Assembly: GCA_030386875.1 (NCBI GenBank)
Contig: CM059563.1
Coordinates: 52,827,602 to 52,891,601, forward strand
Length of the DNA: 64,000 bases
Direction: 5' to 3'
From: Morinoia aosen
Taxonomy: Eukaryota > Arthropoda > Malacostraca > Amphipoda > Talitridae
Both the position numbers and the translations under genes were made by a program. Each line of letters opens with the position of its first letter. The first letter of the stretch is position 1. The notes under the pieces were generated by a model, which worked only from the letters and a program-made list of their open reading frames with translations, searched no databases and had not been told where the DNA came from. Below are positions 61,608-64,000 of the stretch, piece after piece.

Positions 61608-63140
61608 TCCGCACGCTTAGTACCGCAAACTTATTTTACACGCTTAGTACGACGAGCTTATTCTACACGTTTAGTACGACGAGCTTATTCTACACGCTTA
61701 GTACGGCAAGATTATTTTACATGCTTAGTACGACGAGCTTATTCTACACGTTTAGTACGACGAGCTTATTCTACACGCTTAGTACGGCAAGATTATTTTA
61801 CACGCTTAGTACGACGAGCTTATTCTACACGTTTAGTACGGCAAGATTATTTTACACGCTTAGTACGACGAGCTTATTCTACACGTTTAGTACGGCAAGA
61901 TTATTTTACACGCTTAGTACGACGAGCTAATTCTACACGTTTAGTACGACGAGCTTATTCTACACGCTTAGCAAGACGAGTTTATTCTACACGCTTAGTA
62001 CGGCAAGATTATTTAACACGCTTAGTACGACGAGCTTATTCTACACACTTAGTACGGCAAACTTATTTTACACACTTAGTACGGCAAGCTTATTCAACAC
62101 ACTTAGTACGGCAAGCTTATTCAACACACTTAGTATGACGAGCATATTCTACACACTTAGTACGGCAAGCTTATTTTACACACTTAGTACGGCAAACTTA
62201 TTTTACACACTTAGTACGGCAAGATTATTCTACACACTTAGTACGGCAAGCTTATTCAACACACTTAGTATGACGAGCATATTCTACACACTTAGTACGG
62301 CAAGCTTATTCAACACACTTAGTATGACGAGCATATTCTACACACTTAGTACGGCAAGCTTATTTTACACACTTAGTACGGCAAACTTATTTTACACACT
62401 TAGTACGGCAAGATTATTCTACACACTTAGTACGGCAAGCTTATTCAACACACTTAGTATGACGAGCATATTCTACACACTTAGTACGGCAAGCTTATTT
62501 TACACACTTAGTACGGCAAACTTATTTTACACACTTAGTACGGCAAGATTATTCTACACACTTAGTACGGCAAGCTTATTCAACACACTTAGTATGACGA
62601 GCATATTCTACACACTTAGTACGGCAAGCTTATTCAACACACTTAGTATGACGAGCATATTCTACACACTTAGTACGGCAAGCTTATTTTACACACTTAG
62701 TACGGCAAACTTATTTTACACACTTAGTACGGCAAGATTATTCTACACACTTAGTACGGCAAGCTTATTCAACACACTTAGTATGACGAGCATATTCTAC
62801 ACACTTAGTACGGCAAGCTTATTTTACACACTTAGTACGGCAAGATTATTCTACACACTTAGTACGGCAAGCTTATTCAACACACTTAGTATGACGAGCA
62901 TATTCTACACACTTAGTACGGCAAGCTTACTCTACACGCTTAGTACGGCAAGCTTATTGTACTTACTTAGTATGACAAGCTTACTCTACACACTTAGTAC
63001 GGCAAGATTATTCAACACACTTAGTATGACGAGCATATTCTACACACTTAGTACGGCAAGCTTACTCTACACACTTAGTATGACAAGCTCACTCTACACA
63101 CTTAGTACAGCGAGCTTATTCGACATACTTGGTACGAGAA
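61608..63140. repeat. 27-bp minisatellite, about 56 units, with higher-order structure
   Basis: The unit is TACACACTTAGTACGGCAAG followed by CTTATTT. The left third (to about 62050) uses CACGCTTAG/CACGTTTAG with ACGACGAGC or ACGGCAAGA. The right two thirds use CACACTTAG. In the right part five unit types recur in the order A B C D E D E A B C D E, giving a higher-order period of 12 units (324 bp). It is repeated twice and then breaks down. The 27-bp length keeps reading frames, so 192- and 338-codon frames with nine-residue repeats appear. I treat them as by-products. Confidence 0.97.
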
Positions 63141-63896
63141 AGATAGATTAGCTGAGTTGAGAGGAGTAACAGACTAGAAGAAAAAAATTATCCCAATACC
63201 GCAAAGGTGAATTTAAAAATACAGCTCTGAAAAAGGTCTAATACAATGCAAATCTTGTCGAGTTTGTACCTTAATCTGTTCTTTGAAGACCACAGCCGAA
63301 GGGTAGTTCCTTCCTTATTCTGACGTCGGTGACAGTCTAATGCCTGAGCGAGTCTAATATCGGCAATTGTAAAAACGGTCGCGTTGGGAAAAAAATCGTA
63401 CGCTAAATAGTTGAAACTGACGTGTTTCGGGTGGTTGTCAATTGCTGCTTCTTTTTTGTTACACAAGTTCTATCTATACGTATATTCCAGTCATAAAAAG
63501 TTGCTTAATGTAATAAACGAATTGTAATTATTTCATATACTGCGCTAGGCAGTATAAGTCGACTTTTGCGATCCACGAGTTTTATAAACGTTGTAATTGA
63601 ACGTAAATGTGGAATAAATTTACCAAACACATCAAGAAAATAAAGCGACGAGCCCATCAAAGTTTTTTCGCAACCATAACCAAGCTCATTGTGCGTTACG
63701 AGTAGATAAATCGTCGCAGCTTACACCTCAGTTACATTGATTAGCTCTTTAAAAACATTTGATTGGTCTACTGAGGCGTTCAATTAATATCATTAAATAC
63801 TGCATAACTCGAATACGCGATGTCAAATTTCAACTCATAGTTACTTGCTGTTTACATACAACGACAATGTCTTAAAGGGGGTGGGTTTGTTTAGGC
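63141..63896. other. Non-coding spacer
   Basis: AT-rich. A 92-codon minus-strand frame (63188-63466) shows no motif and starts without a convincing ATG. Confidence 0.4.
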
Positions 63897-64000
63897 ATGG
63901 TGATGGAAAACGCCGAAGTAGCACAGAACGATTCAATTTTTCACCAAAATATACGATGCCTTGAGGTGGTTACGTACTCATCTGTAGAACAGAGCTCATA
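63897..64000 (+). CDS. Possible 5' end of a coding region, cut by the window edge
   Basis: An ATG with G at -3 and G at +4 starts a frame that stays open for 34 codons to the end of the window (MVMENAEVAQNDSIFHQNIR and on). Composition is mildly protein-like. The upstream TTTAG could alternatively be a splice acceptor. A frame of this length is easily chance, so this only flags what should be read on into the next sequence. Confidence 0.13.
   Translation, partial: MVMENAEVAQNDSIFHQNIRCLEVVTYSSVEQSS

Noticed and set aside
61560-63151. 192- and 338-codon open frames with nine-residue repeats
   Set aside because: They are produced by the 27-bp unit keeping frame. There is no non-repetitive domain and no credible start or signal.

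Overview
This is an AT-rich eukaryotic window, most likely from an invertebrate with a large, repeat-laden genome. The base composition, the lack of operon-like packing, the many AT-rich spacers, the TTAA-flanked miniature transposons and the tRNA-derived SINE all point that way. I see no rRNA gene, no intact tRNA gene, no CRISPR array and no complete protein-coding gene. Species or class cannot be named from the sequence alone.

Gene content is minimal. The left edge (2-103, +) carries 33 sense codons ending in TGA that read like the end of a real protein, with weak WD40-blade character. A candidate poly(A) signal lies about 310 bases further on. The right edge (63897-64000, +) has an open frame starting at an ATG in good context that runs off the window. 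Between them, most open frames are by-products of stop-free tandem repeats or are no longer than chance allows. One decayed stretch (45322-45829, +) has short blocks in the right order for a piggyBac-type transposase.

The window is dominated by repeats. At least 13 minisatellite-type arrays (unit lengths 5, 18, 21, 27, 29, 29, 30/60, 35, 38, 38/76, 43-44, 69 and a degenerate purine-rich one) cover roughly 8 kb, or about an eighth of the sequence. The largest are the 43-44-bp array at 5.0-6.7 kb and the 27-bp array at 61.6-63.1 kb, which shows a higher-order repeat. Others are a GC-rich 35-bp array at 40.1-41.0 kb, a 29-bp array at 36.1 kb, and a (TCCAT)n-like block at 54.2 kb resembling the simple pericentromeric satellites of other animals.

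Dispersed elements include three families of short TTAA-bounded inverted-repeat elements (A: six copies; B: two; D: one). Three of these lie back to back at 30761-31429 and share their TTAA sites. There is also a 358-bp palindromic MITE at 31730, a tRNA-derived SINE on the minus strand at 19.2-19.4 kb, and a large fold-back structure (28195-29860) whose arms carry a hammerhead-ribozyme-like core motif. If the transposase relic is truly piggyBac-like, it belongs to the same superfamily that would mobilise the TTAA elements. Candidate regulatory patches are a CCAAT cluster beside the 44-bp array (6710-6776) and a CpG-rich segment with three CRE-like sites (39430-39654).
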